Origin: Moniliella sp. 'wahieum'
Lineage: Eukaryota; Basidiomycota; Moniliellomycetes; Moniliellales; Moniliellaceae
Assembly: GCA_003971905.1 (NCBI GenBank)
Contig: RSEE01000028.1
Span: 434,001-498,000 of the forward strand
DNA length: 64,000 nucleotides
Reading direction: 5' to 3'
Position numbers and translations under genes: made by a program. Under the pieces are notes generated by a model. It was not told the origin of the DNA. It ran no database searches and saw nothing but the letters and a program-made list of their open reading frames with translations. This document shows positions 25,247 to 35,270 of the stretch, piece after piece; position 1 is the stretch's first letter, and every line of letters starts with the position of its first letter.

Positions 25247-25345
25247 GTCGGGTTAGCTCAGATGGGAGAGCGTGAGATTGAAGCTTCTTCAATAGCAGAT
25301 CCTCTGGATTCCTCAAGGTCCCCGGTTCGATCCCGGGACACGACA
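25247..25345 (+). tRNA. tRNA-Phe (GAA) with a 26-nt intron
   Basis: The cloverleaf fits a eukaryotic tRNA-Phe. Acceptor strand GTCGGGT pairs with ACACGAC; the D arm is GCTCAGATGGGAGAGC; the anticodon loop TTGAAG carries GAA at 25280-25282 followed by G37. The variable loop is AGGTC, the T arm CCCGG-TTCGATC-CCGGG, and the discriminator A is at 25345. The intron is 25284-25309, placed after position 37 as is standard. It contains CTTCAA, able to pair with TTGAAG of the anticodon loop. Two mismatches are visible: acceptor pair 5-68 (G-A) and the anticodon-stem pair 31-39 (A-C). Either the gene is slightly degenerate or these bases are errors. Confidence 0.9.
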
Positions 25346-25351
25346 TTTTTT
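25346..25351 (+). terminator. RNA polymerase III terminator of tRNA-Phe
   Basis: Six T residues follow the tRNA discriminator base directly, the usual pol III stop. Confidence 0.85.
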
Positions 25352-25562
25352 GATTGAGATTGATTACTCAACCCTAAGTCCTGAATCTTAATTCCTTTCG
25401 CCCCTATAAGTGCCCAACTCCCGATTCACATCTCCTACCGCACCAACGCCACGCCGTCCTATTCCACCTCATCTCGACTTTCTCACCCCTTTCGCCACCC
25501 TTTATCTGGCAGCGCTCTAGGCCATGTAGGGCCAGCCTCATTTCTTCTATTCCATATCCGCC

Positions 25563-27060
25563 ATGACTCTCCCCACCTCTGACAAGGAAGCCCTCAAAGG
25601 CGCAGGCGCCAGCGCTCGCATTTCTCATGCTGAGCCGTGCAACGAGCTCCCATCGCCCCGTGTGTCCCATTCAAGACAGTTGCTTTCATGGGTGCGTATG
25701 GCGATGCTCCTTAGCACCGCTATTATCATCCTCTACGCGCCGGCGTTGCACGTTTGAGTGCTGCGTTGGAGACAGGTTCGCTTCCCTTTCTCGGAGAGCT
25801 TTTCCGGTTCCCTAGTGACCTGCTTTTACACCGCCCAGCAAGGATCAATTCTATCTTCCCCCGGCCAACATTTCCCTTTATCCCCCGGCGGATTGATCGA
25901 CTGGAGGAAAGTCCACAGTATCCTCCCGGAGCTCCAGTTCTCCCGAGCTAAGCGGATGGTTCAGTTGGCCTTTGCCACAACCGACACTAAAGGCAACCCC
26001 ACCCACTCAGTCGCGACGTTCTATGAGCCTTTCTCCTCCCTGTGGGACGTATGGAAATCGGACGTACCCAGCCGCATGATCGTAATTTCCGTATGGGAAG
26101 ACGCGGTTAGTCTTGACTGCAGCCCCAGCTGGGCTTTACGCGTTGGGGGAGCGAATGCTCAGTCGGTCCTCTCCGACACCGCCTTTGTGATCAACTGGGC
26201 TTTAAATCGGGGTTGGTACGTGTTGGTGCCTGACCACGAAGGCCCACAAAGCGCATTTGCTGCTGGCTGGCACGAGAGCGCTGCAACGTTGGATGCGATC
26301 CGATCGGCGCTAATGGGCTCGCCTTGATACCACACGGACTTCGATCGCCTTGTGGGGTACTCTGGAGGAGGGCACGCCTCCGCCTGGACCTCCCAACGGC
26401 ACGCTTCCTACGCTCCTGAGGTTCCCATTGTGGGCGCAGCGATGGGTGTGTGCCTGCCGATTTAGAGGCTTGTCTCGTTGATCGACCGAGGCCCCTTCGC
26501 TGGATTTGTAGCGGCTGGCCTAGCCGGATTGGGTGCTGCATACCCTGAGTTGGAGCAATGGATCGAGGGCCATGCCCTTCCTGACCTGCAGGACACTGTG
26601 CACTGGCTTCGGAACGGCACATGCCTTCTCCCCGAGCTCTCCGCCCTTGCTGGACGGGACATCGAGGGCGATTTTCGATTCCCAACCCGTTGCTTCACCC
26701 TATCCCTGCTCGGATCCTTCAGCACGAATCACTGATATCTCCATTGGGTGGGGGTGGACTGAAACCACCTTCATTCCCTCGTTACATTTGGCATGCACTG
26801 CACGACGAAGTGGTGCCCTTTGACCCTGTCAATGAATGGGTCTCAGCCCAGTGCTCCTGAGCTCCTCAGGGATGGCATACGGACCAAGCTCTACAACTGG
26901 TCGGCGGGGCAACATTGCCTTTGCTGTACATCCTTTTGGTGGACATGCTGCTGTTCAGGGTTCTGGTCTTGCCCCCTCTCTAGCCTTTGTTGCTCGAACT
27001 CTTGAGGGCACACTGCAGTCGGACTGGGCATGTGGATCCGACCCTTTTGGCTTGCTTTGA
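25563..27060 (+). CDS. Secretory lipase (LIP family)
   Basis: This is an extracellular triacylglycerol lipase of the fungal LIP alpha/beta-hydrolase family. A hydrophobic signal-like segment begins at ATG 25698 (MAMLLSTAIIILYAPALH), with ATG 25563 in the same frame as the longer alternative. Next come the FYTAQQGSILSSPGQ block, the mid domain (VATFYEPF, GWYVLVPDHEGPQSAF) and the nucleophile elbow GYSGGGHASAW near 26354. Then follow the lid/cap region (PFAGFVAAGLAGLGAAYPEL), HALHDEVVPFDPVNEWV with the likely acid Asp, and HPFGGHAA with the likely catalytic His. Stop is at 27060. The frame changes several times, for example before YHTDFDRLVGYSGG near 26325, so the entry is a gene extent. It sits about 220 bp downstream of the tRNA gene. 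A true pseudogene cannot be excluded for this non-essential gene. Confidence 0.8.
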
Positions 27061-27592
27061 ACAAAGGCAAAGATGAAGCTGATTTGGAGATGACCGTCCT
27101 TGCTGTTAGGCCAATCGAGCTGCTTTTCAAGGTGCCCTTAGGTGGTCTGAGGAAAGGCACTTCCCATTTCTCTGCGGAGTCCCGTGGCAAAATTTCCCTC
27201 CCCATATGACTTGTCCATCACGAGCAGCAGCAGCCTGCAGCAGTTTTGTTTTTGAACACAGAACACTACGACTTGCGGAGTCTCGACTCAGCAGTACTGA
27301 TCCAGAGTGCATTGTTGGGCCACTGAGCGTAGCTTAGCATGGGTCTCGATAACGGAGATAGGGCCTATGAGTCTTGCTATACTCACCAGTATGGGAAGGG
27401 GTTCCAGAAAATAGTCTCACTCAAGGGCGCAGAGGCCTCAGAGAGTAGTGCTGGCGTGGGGCTTCGGTGCAGCCGCCCAGTGCAGCCTATTCAACCAACC
27501 ATGAAACTTTTCACTCCCAACCCTTTCCCAGCTTCTTATCAATATCACCACCGGCACCCCCGATCCAACGTCGATCATAGCTGCGGGCGAAG

Positions 27593-28658
27593 ATGGGCTG
27601 GGCCTCCCAGCCTCAGCTTTCCGTCAACCTTGCGGCTCCCATTGTTTATCGTGTCCCAACACCACCTCCGCCTCCCTCCACCTCAGGCGCTATGCTCCCG
27701 CGTCATAGTGTATCCTGTCTAGCCCGCGAGGCTACCCATGGGGTGTTGGTACGCTGCCTCAACACCAGCGCCCATCTCAGCCGGCCCCAGGTTGATTATA
27801 CCAAGTCGTCCACTCGGGCGATCGACTACAAGGATCAGCGCCCTCATCGTCAGCTGCCTCCGCTGCCCACGATCGAGCCCCCTCGTATGCGACCAAGCGA
27901 AGCGGTGGGGAACATTCTGTACAATACCCCCGAGCCAAGCAATGTACCCTTGATGCGGCACACACTTACGGCACTGGTGCAAGACGAACCTGGGGTGTTG
28001 GCACGAGTATCGGGTGCCCTGGCAGCCAGGCTTCAACATTGATTCTCTGGTTTTGCTCGACCGAGGTTCCTGATCTCTCGCGTATGTGTATTGTGCTCAA
28101 CGGACAAGCTTCTGTGATTGAGCAAGTCCGACGTCAACTCGAGGATCTGGTTCCCATCTGGGCCGTTCTTGACCACACCCACACCCGACAATTGAGCGGG
28201 AGATGATGCTAGTGCGAGTAAGTTTGTTGGGGCCAGAGTATTTCCAAAACCAGGTTGAGTATGGAGCTGCAACCAACGGCACCTCCCGCGCCTTACTTTT
28301 CGGAATCGGAAGTGGAGCGCGTTTTTTCCGGCTCGTCCCCCTGGCCCTCCCGCGGGCCAGAGACTGAGTCCGACAGATGCACTTCGCATCAAGGGCGAAC
28401 ACCTTCGCCATGTCATTACCCTGATTCAACAGTTCCAAGGGCGCATGGTCGATGTCAGTCCGGACTCGGCGATTGTAGAAATGACGGGCAAGACTGAACG
28501 GTGTGATGCACTCTTGAAACTGCTTCGTCCTTTTGGTATCATCGAAATGTGCCCGCTCTGGCACCATGGTTCTGCCGCGGGCAGCCCATGGTGACGAGGA
28601 CGATTTACCAGTCCCGGACAAGGTCCACGTTGACGCCAGCCTGTTGCCCCCGGGCTAA
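27593..28658 (+). CDS. ILV6: Acetolactate synthase regulatory (small) subunit
   Basis: The product is the regulatory subunit of mitochondrial acetohydroxyacid synthase, giving valine feedback control of branched-chain amino-acid synthesis. The start ATG 27593 opens a basic, Ser/Pro-rich presequence consistent with mitochondrial targeting. This is followed by LPPLPTIEPP, NILYNTPEPS and the ACT domain LTALVQDEPGVLARVSG, FNIDSL, TEVPDLSRMCIVLNGQ, IEQVRRQLEDLVPIWAVLD. The C-terminal half has RVSLLGPEYFQNQVE, IKGEHLRHVITLIQQFQGR and GKTERCDALLKLLRPFGIIEM, ending DASLLPPG at TAA 28656. At least four one-base slips occur, for example near 28028, at the TTTT of 28052 and before ATTGAGCGGGAG near 28190. 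The protein is conserved on both sides of each. Confidence 0.92.
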
Positions 28659-29343
28659 GATGGCAACGGTGGTGCAGCGTGTCCCTGCCTCCTCGAGCCT
28701 TCATCTTTTTCTCAGCCAGGGGTCAGCCGCCGGTCTGCGGGTCGGCCAAGCTCATTGAATCATGGTTGAGAACACGTTGAATGGCGATCATCGGTTTATC
28801 ATTAACGCCGGCTCATCCCAGGCTGTGGGGATGGTACATGGATGGAGGCAGGATACATGGAATGGCCGATGTGAGCTGCATAGAAGCGATGGACAGCGCC
28901 TGCAACGGTAGAATGGTATATCTAGGCCCAGTGTGGAGAAGAGTACCGAATGTTTTAGGCGCCACCAGCCACGGATCCATGTGAAAATGTGCCAGCACAC
29001 ACTGCCCTCATGCTCGCGAGATGACTTGGTCCGTGCCCCAGCCAGTGAGCTCGACATGCCGTGGCGCGTGACGACGCGTGATTCGTAAATGGAGGGCGCA
29101 AACAAGGGCTTCCTTCAAGCTTCAAGCTTCAAGCTTCAAGCTTTCTTCGGGGCTCAGCGCACCACAGACCTAATGGCCTCAAAGTCACTAATCAGCGTTC
29201 GGCACAGCCGCCAGCGCGCCAGCCCGCAGCCCCGCTGGCCGCGCATGCACAGGTTTCAATCTCAATTCCCGCTGCCGCGCCGCTTCTTTCTCCCCCACCA
29301 CCACCTTCCCTCCACACTAGGTGTTGTGCCGACTGTGCCCGCC
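28659..29343. other. Intergenic region between ILV6 and the YET/BAP31 gene
   Basis: I see no gene. An AAGCTTC heptamer array lies at 29111-29144. The last 200 bp form the promoter and 5' UTR of the downstream gene. Confidence 0.5.
29111..29144. repeat. Palindromic heptamer array (AAGCTTC)n
   Basis: Four units of AAGCTT plus C with exact 7-bp spacing, about 200 bp upstream of the YET/BAP31 start codon. Confidence 0.9.
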
Positions 29344-29938
29344 ATGTCGCTCCCTTACACAAGTGCGTCTCATGTCTGCCGTGTCATGCCCCCCCCTAGC
29401 TCTTGTTGGGCATACCATTCCCCATTCTCTGTCCTAACCCTACCCAGTTTGCTTTCTGCTGCTGGCCTTTGAGATGGCATTCTTCTTTGTCCTCATTTGC
29501 CCCATCCCTTTTGCAGCCCGCAAGAAACTCATCCACTTCCTTGCTTTCAACCCGGTTGTGAGTCAAATTCAGTACGGCTTCAAGATCTCTTTCATCTTTG
29601 TCGCCATTCTTTTCATCGATGCCGTCAGCCGCCTGATGAAAGCCCAGGAGAGCACCGCCTTCGCAAGGCCGGCAAGTTGACACCCGACCTTGGATTCAAC
29701 GCTCAACCCGGTGGCGAGCTCATCAAGCTATTCTACACCCAGCGCAACTTGTATATCACCGGCTTCTGCCTCTTCCTTTCCATTGTGCTTGCTCGTACCT
29801 TCTCGATCGTACAAGAGAATGTGGCACTCGAGGGGAGAACCGCGAATTCAAGGCCAAGCATGGACCTCTTGCTCCAAGCACCGGCACCGCCCCCCCCCCC
29901 CTCCCCCTTCCAAGCCCGAAGAGAAGAAGAAGTTGTAA
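29344..29938 (+). CDS. ER transmembrane protein, BAP31/YET family
   Basis: This is a multispanning ER membrane protein of the Yet1/Yet3/BAP31 family, involved in quality control and export of membrane proteins. Exon 1 is only 19 nt (MSLPYT). An intron at 29363-29447 (85 nt, GTGCGT...CTAAC...CCCAG) follows, and exon 2 restores the expected CFLLLAFEMAFFFVL first membrane segment. Then come PIPFAARKKLIHFL, the second segment (KISFIFVAILFIDAVSRL) and the third (FYTQRNLYITGFCLFLSIVL). One slip near 29660 and one in the run of 12 C at 29890-29901 separate the pieces. The frame that ends the protein gives KPEEKKKL-stop (TAA 29936), a KKxx-type COPI retrieval signal. The long coiled-coil of animal BAP31 is shortened, as in yeast. 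Confidence 0.88.
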
Positions 29939-30102
29939 GCCCCTCCTCCCCTCCCCCTGTTGTGTGCAGCAACAGCGCCCTTCCTTGTTTTGCTTGGACA
30001 GTGCATCTGTTTTCCCCTGCCAAGGATCTTTACTTGTAGAGCATCATAATTTTTGGTATTGCGCCAATTGTGGCATGAACCTACATTCAACCCTGGGTAT
30101 TC

Positions 30103-31930
30103 ATGCACCGGAGACACCCATATGTAGGTAGGACGGGGTCTACACCGTCGACCAACTTTGTGTGTATGCGGGCGAGCAGCCCTGGGAGCCCCGATCTGAG
30201 TGGGCTGCATCATTCTCATCGTCTCCATCTTTTCATATCCAGTGGTTTCCGCAAACAAGGCGTACTCATTGCCAGGCTTGCCGCATCCGACTTTCCCTCT
30301 CTCCCTTCCAGGGACATGGATGTCACCGCGTGCCTCCTGTGTCCTGCTTCACACTCATATACGTATCCCCGGTTGGGGCGATGCGGCATCGCTACTATAG
30401 AGACAGCAATCAATTCCCGCCGCTTTTTTCGATCGCCGAACCCGTTATGGACGTTATCCATTGAAAACGTCGATGGCGCTCTCTTTTACCCGCCGCTGAG
30501 GGGGGGGGTCAGTTTAGCAGAAGGTACAATCCCGGGAGCGGCATCGCATCCCGAGGTATTCCACCCCACTGATGCCGAGCTGTCTCGTCTGGTTCATCGC
30601 TACTACATCTTCTTCTCTGTGGCGAAACGGGCTACCACACTGTGACGGGGATATTGTTGCACCACCCCAGGCTCGGCTAGTGTTCCTCGCCTCTGAGAAG
30701 CACATGATGGATTTTTGAAAGCGGTAGGCTCAGGCACATCGGTTCCTATGGCTTCTACCTTGAGCTCCGATCCTGAGACTTCGTACTTCCCTCCGTACGG
30801 AGAAGGCTAACGCCTTCCTTCGTCGTTGTCCCGCTTGTCTGCCTCCTCCCAAGGCCAGCTACGGCGAGCTTCTACTAGTGGGTGCAGGCATGCATACGCG
30901 TGCCGACTGGTGCCACATCGGTTCCCTAGGTGGTTCTCCCAAGCAGCATATCCTCGCCATGGTGGAGGTGGACCAAGTGACCGCCTTCATGCTTGTGACG
31001 CGGAAGCTTCTCAAACTGGCAGGGAGACAGTGGCTCGGTGCATAACCATCAGTCCTTCTGCCCCTTCGGCCCGCCCGAAGTTGTCACCACTGACAAAATG
31101 GCCCGGAACTCATAGCATGGTGGCCTCCCATTACCTGGAATTGCAGGGCCTCGGACAATCACACTGCCCCGGCCCGCACAACCCCCAAGGCAACGACCCA
31201 GCTGGGGCAATGGTGAAGTATACTGATTAAGCCCTTAATCCTAGTAGATCGTGCTCCCCGTCGGCTACGCTCGCCTTTGCGCTATCGCCGCGTATGGACC
31301 GCTGTACTGGATGCTGTCTTCCGCGCTCACAATGTATCCTTCTTCCTGCCGACGGAAAGATACGTGCGCCTACCTTTGATCGTTTCGTGCGCCACCCGTC
31401 TGACGCTCTGCTCAACAAAGTCATCCGCATGTAAGAGACCCCCGGCCCCAGGCATTGCCAGGGACCCGTCCGAATCCCTGACTGTCTATCTCGTGCGCTA
31501 ATACATGACAGAGCCGTCGCGATTAGCTCACTTCGACTCCTCCGTCCAAGGAGTGTAACATGTAATTTCCCACCGGGATATGAGCCCACTGGCAGCGCCT
31601 CCTTTGTCATGCGGCAAATCCAATCGGTACGTTCTCTGCTCGTTGGACGTCTCCTTGTAGACTGAACGGTCTGGTATACATCTCCATCAATAACGCTTCC
31701 ATCAATAGCGCTTGTTCGATGCTGGGGGCAACATCGTAGACGAGGTCGCCCACACATGAAAGCTGGCTGCGCCCTTTGCCCGAGGACCTTGATCCTCCGG
31801 CTCAGAGGAATACTAGCTTTCCGGGAGGAGGTACGCTGCCAAGCTCAATATATTATGCTACAAGTAGTCGCGCCACCCGCGCGGTAGGCGCAGCGCTTGT
31901 CAGCCTCTTATACTCTCGTTCGCCCTTCCG
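30103..31930 (+). CDS. Unrecognised broken gene, several frames
   Basis: I do not recognise this protein. Joining local frames gives coherent globular sequence: ETAINSRRFFRSPNPLW and HPEVFHPTDAELSRLVHRYY (30400-30605), ARLVFLASEKHMMDFLKAVG (30670-30735), then YGELLLVGAGMHTRADW with HILAMVEVDQVTAFMLVTRKL (30855-31010). Further on are YRRVWTAVLDAVFRAHNVSFFLP near 31280-31350 and PPGYEPTGSASFVMRQIQS near 31570-31626. A probable intron, 31627-31708 (GTACGT...CAATAG), joins the last block to LFDAGGNIVDEVAHT. The start, the end and even whether it is one gene are unknown. The residue pattern resembles real, conserved protein more than shadow frames. No catalytic motif or membrane segment stands out. 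Confidence 0.35.
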
Positions 31931-32091
31931 CTCTCTCCTTTTTCCCACTCACCACCCACCTCTCGCATGACTCCTTTGATGAGACCTGGAGTCCTGATGG
32001 TCCTCGAGGGTGATGCAATCGCACTGGTGGTGGCGGTGGTCTAGAACCAAGCAACACCTATACAGAGGAACATCAAGCAGCGAGTCGCCAT

Positions 32092-32209
32092 ACCAGGGGC
32101 TAAGCTACGGAACAAAAAGGAAAAACAAGAGAGAGAAAACAACGGAATTCCCAGACCTGAGAGGAACTGAAGAGACATTGGCCAAAGCACGAGCCGCCGA
32201 TGGCTCAAC
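32092..32209 (+). repeat. Diverged dispersed repeat, copy 1
   Basis: CCAGGGGCTAAGCT, GGAACAAAAAGG, ACAACGGAATTCC, GGCCAAAGCACGAGCC and GGCTCAAC occur in the same order and orientation as at 44571-44680 (there CCAGGGGCTAGGCT, AACAAGG, AAAACGGAACTCC, GGCCAAAACGCACGAGCC, GGCTCAAC). Both lie outside recognised genes. The nature is unknown. Confidence 0.6.
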
Positions 32210-32576
32210 ATCATTCGCTCATACGATCTGTCCGGCGTCTGCTTTGCTCCGTACGTCTTTGTGTTGAACAACGTTGATGCATTGCTGCGATGCCCCGAAA
32301 GCTAACCAATCGCTAATCAACTAATCGCCGGGCGCACCTGAACATACTGAGCAAGACGATTGCAACATTGAACACCGGTGTCGAACGCGCGGGCGCCCCG
32401 TGCCCGGGCCGGCTCAAGCGCTCAGGCGTTCGGGGCCTGGCCGCCACAGGCACAGGGGCACTATAGGCGGCTGGCCCACACTCGGTACTCACTGGATGAG
32501 GCGCATGCAGATTGCAGAGCATTAACGGTGCCCTCAGGGCCAGCAGCCGGGCAGTCTCCTGCCCGCCCTGCAGGCT

Positions 32577-32611
32577 AAGCGCTGACGCGCTGACAGCGCT
32601 GATGCGCTGAC
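32577..32611. repeat. Heptamer-like array (AGCGCTG / GCGCTGA)
   Basis: Imperfect units of GCGCTGA or GCGCTGAC, including AGCGCTGA, with GCGC as the 4-base palindrome. It lies in the promoter region of the ataxin-2-like gene. Confidence 0.7.
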
Positions 32612-32885
32612 GGCAGAAGTACGAAGAACAGCGCATCACTGGCGCCATGCCCACCTCGAGCTGTCGCACTGGCTGCGGTTGCTGCAGGGTTCCGTCGGCG
32701 GTGCACGCCGGGGCGGAGTGGGGCGGGGCGCATGCAGGGTGGGACACTGGCGCCACGCGGGCTGCAGCTGCTCCACCCCCTTGCATGCAGGCCCCGTTGC
32801 TCAGTCCAACTGCCACGCCTTCGGCTGGCCCTGAGCACCACCACTCTTCCTCCCCTCCACATCCGAGTTGGTGCCGTCGACGAGC

Positions 32886-35270
32886 ATGAGTGCTGCTGCC
32901 AGCTCCCGCACTCTGGGTGACCGCCGCACACCCTCGTCGCCCGCGTCGGCGTCGGCGTCTGCGTCCGCATCTGCGTCTGCGTCTGTGCCTCCGGCAGCGG
33001 TGCCGGCGACGCCAAACCCTGGTCGGCTGTCGCGGCCGCTGCCGCTGCGGCTTCCTCCCCCCGCGGTGCCAGCCATGCGCCCGCCAGGTGCATCCGCTCC
33101 GCGCCCCCCTATCGCCTCGGCCTTCTCGCCCCCTCGTCCACGGCGCCCACCTGCCTTCACGCCCGCCACCTTCTCGCCTACGCCCACACCGGCGGCCACA
33201 GCGCCGGCCCTGCCCTCCACCTCTCCGCACGCCCCTCCGGCTTTGATGGACAAGGGCCACGCCAATTTGCGGGTCTCTCATACTGAGGGTATCAACCTCA
33301 GCCCGCAGAGAAAGACTGGTCGGCTTGCGGCGACGGGCCGAAAGAAGACGATGAATTGGCCGGACGCGCTGCTGTCTCAGGATGGGACCATTTGGCTAAG
33401 AAGGATGCCAAGGAGGTTCAAAAGATGGCCACGCCAACTGCACCTGTTGAGCGTCTGGCACAGAAATTTGACCAGCCTGCCGCACCGGACAAGAATCTCG
33501 CCACGGAGACTGCTCAACCTTCTCCCGGCAATTCTCATAGCAACGAACAAGAGGGGGCCGAAGTGACCCAGATTGGCAAGCAGGAGGAGAAGCACCTGGC
33601 CGATCCGCAGGACGCGGCCAAGCCACCCGTATCTCCTCCCGCAACTCCGCCTCTTATTCCCGCGTCCACTTCCAACCTCGATCAGGGGACTACGAGTTCT
33701 GATGCAGCCCCCCCTCACCCGCTGCGACCCTAACGCGTGCGCCATCGGAGAAGGCCCAAAAGCTCCTGACGGTCACCCAAGCGAGCCGGGCCCGGGCCCA
33801 CGCTGACATGGGAGAAGCTCCCAGTCCCGCACCTCTCAAAGCTAAGGCGACACCGACCGGCCAACGCCAAACTAACGTGGGCGCTGCGCCTTTAGCTAAC
33901 TATCAGATGACGTTCGACAAGTTTGTTGTCCGCGAACAAACATGGATCAATCATGTTGGTCGCGAAAAGCATCGCATCGACAAGGACAAGAACATTGCCG
34001 CTCTTCGCGAGTTTGCCGCCAAGTTCCACCTCAAGACACCCGTTCCCGATGACATATCGATTTGGTCATCCAAGAAAGATATCCATGCTGTCGAGACGCA
34101 AGGAGACAAGAGGTCTGTCAATCCCAATGGCACCTCGCTCCATCCCAATGCAAGCAAAGGGGATCCGAATGCGACGACCACATTACCACATCTGACGACT
34201 TCTGCGCCTCCCCCAGCGCAGTCTATGGCCCAATCGAATGTTGGCAAGCATGAGGGTGGGTCTGACGTGTTGAAGATGTCTCCGAGTGCTACTCCGTCCG
34301 ACCCTTTGGCCAGAGTCCAGGAACGGCCTGGGGCAGGAGGGGCCTCCTCTTCGATCAACCAACTGTCAGCCAAAGCGTCCCAATTACGACTTGGCACTTC
34401 CGATGCCACCGAGCAGGGAAAAGGAAAGACGCGCAATGTCAATCCGTTCTTTGGCCACAAGGTTCCCAACATCAAGGACTCGGCTGACGTTGCGATGCAC
34501 TTCACGTGCTTGCGTCAACGTGACCGCCCGAGCCCCACATCCGTTTCGCACTTGTGGCCCTACCACGGCCGCTCCTTCCGCACTTTCTTTGCTCCTCCTA
34601 ACAGTCCTCTGGGCCAGGCGTCAAGCCTCTCATCTAATGCTGGGGGGCCCTTCCCCTCTGGAGCGCAGCCCTTGCTCCGGGGCAAGCAAGCCCTCATGTT
34701 ATGTTCGCCAACGGATCGGTTTCGCCACATCTGGTGCAAGGCATGAAGAAGTCGTCACCTTCGGAAACTCCCGGGGCTTTAGGGGGAACGCCGCACAACC
34801 CGGGATTGACACCCGTCCCGATGCAGATGCAGTATGTGATGGGGCCAAATATGTTTCCTGGCGGTGTGATGCCCAACCCGTCGCCTGTACCTGGAGCAGG
34901 GCAACCAATGATGCCTGCTCAGGGACCATTGATGTACGTTGCTCCGGGTGGTTTCGCATGGCAGCCAGCCGGCCAAGTGCAGCAAATGTACGCGTTCCCC
35001 CCCGGGCCTCCGCCAATGGGGCCTGGTGCAATGGGCCTGCCCTCTGGCTTTGTTCCTGGGATGCCTCCTCCCGGCTATCCAGGCCCCTTCGCCTCCCCGT
35101 ATGGATTCCCGGTCGTTCCGGGACCACTACCAGGGATGCCAGTACAAGGCGTCGTTCCCCATGGCCAAGCTCCTCATCACCCGCACGGCCACAAACACTA
35201 CCACAAGCCCCCACGTCGAGGGCGCCATCATCGCCCTTCCTCGCCTATCCCGCAGCGACACAAAGATTGA
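32886..35270 (+). CDS. Ataxin-2/Pbp1-like protein
   Basis: This is a probable RNA-granule and poly(A)-binding-protein partner. The start ATG 32886 is followed by a Ser/Ala run (about residues 20-30) and a Pro-rich disordered region. The middle frame holds a Gln/Pro/Thr-rich stretch. The best match is the conserved post-LsmAD region near 33910-34080: FDKFVVREQTWINHVGREKH, then NIAALREFAAKFHLKTPVPDDI. After it come NVNPFFGHK and, in the same frame, LWPYHGRSFRTFFAPP near 34550. A Met/Pro/Gly-rich tail with PGMPPPGYPGPFASPYG ends in HKD at 35270. SLHPNASKGDP is only a weak PAM2-like motif. I could not find an Lsm or LsmAD domain, so the family call rests on the C-terminal half. Frame slips occur at about 33400, 33730, 34500 and 34745. 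Confidence 0.5.

Noticed and set aside
25089-25346. Short protein frame beginning MSCPGIEPGT on the minus strand
   Set aside because: It is the antisense of the tRNA-Phe gene, a common false protein.
32313-33281. Long minus-strand Arg/Gly-rich open frame opposite the ataxin-2-like gene
   Set aside because: The composition mirrors the Pro/Ala/Ser-rich plus-strand coding sequence; it is a GC-driven shadow with no motif.
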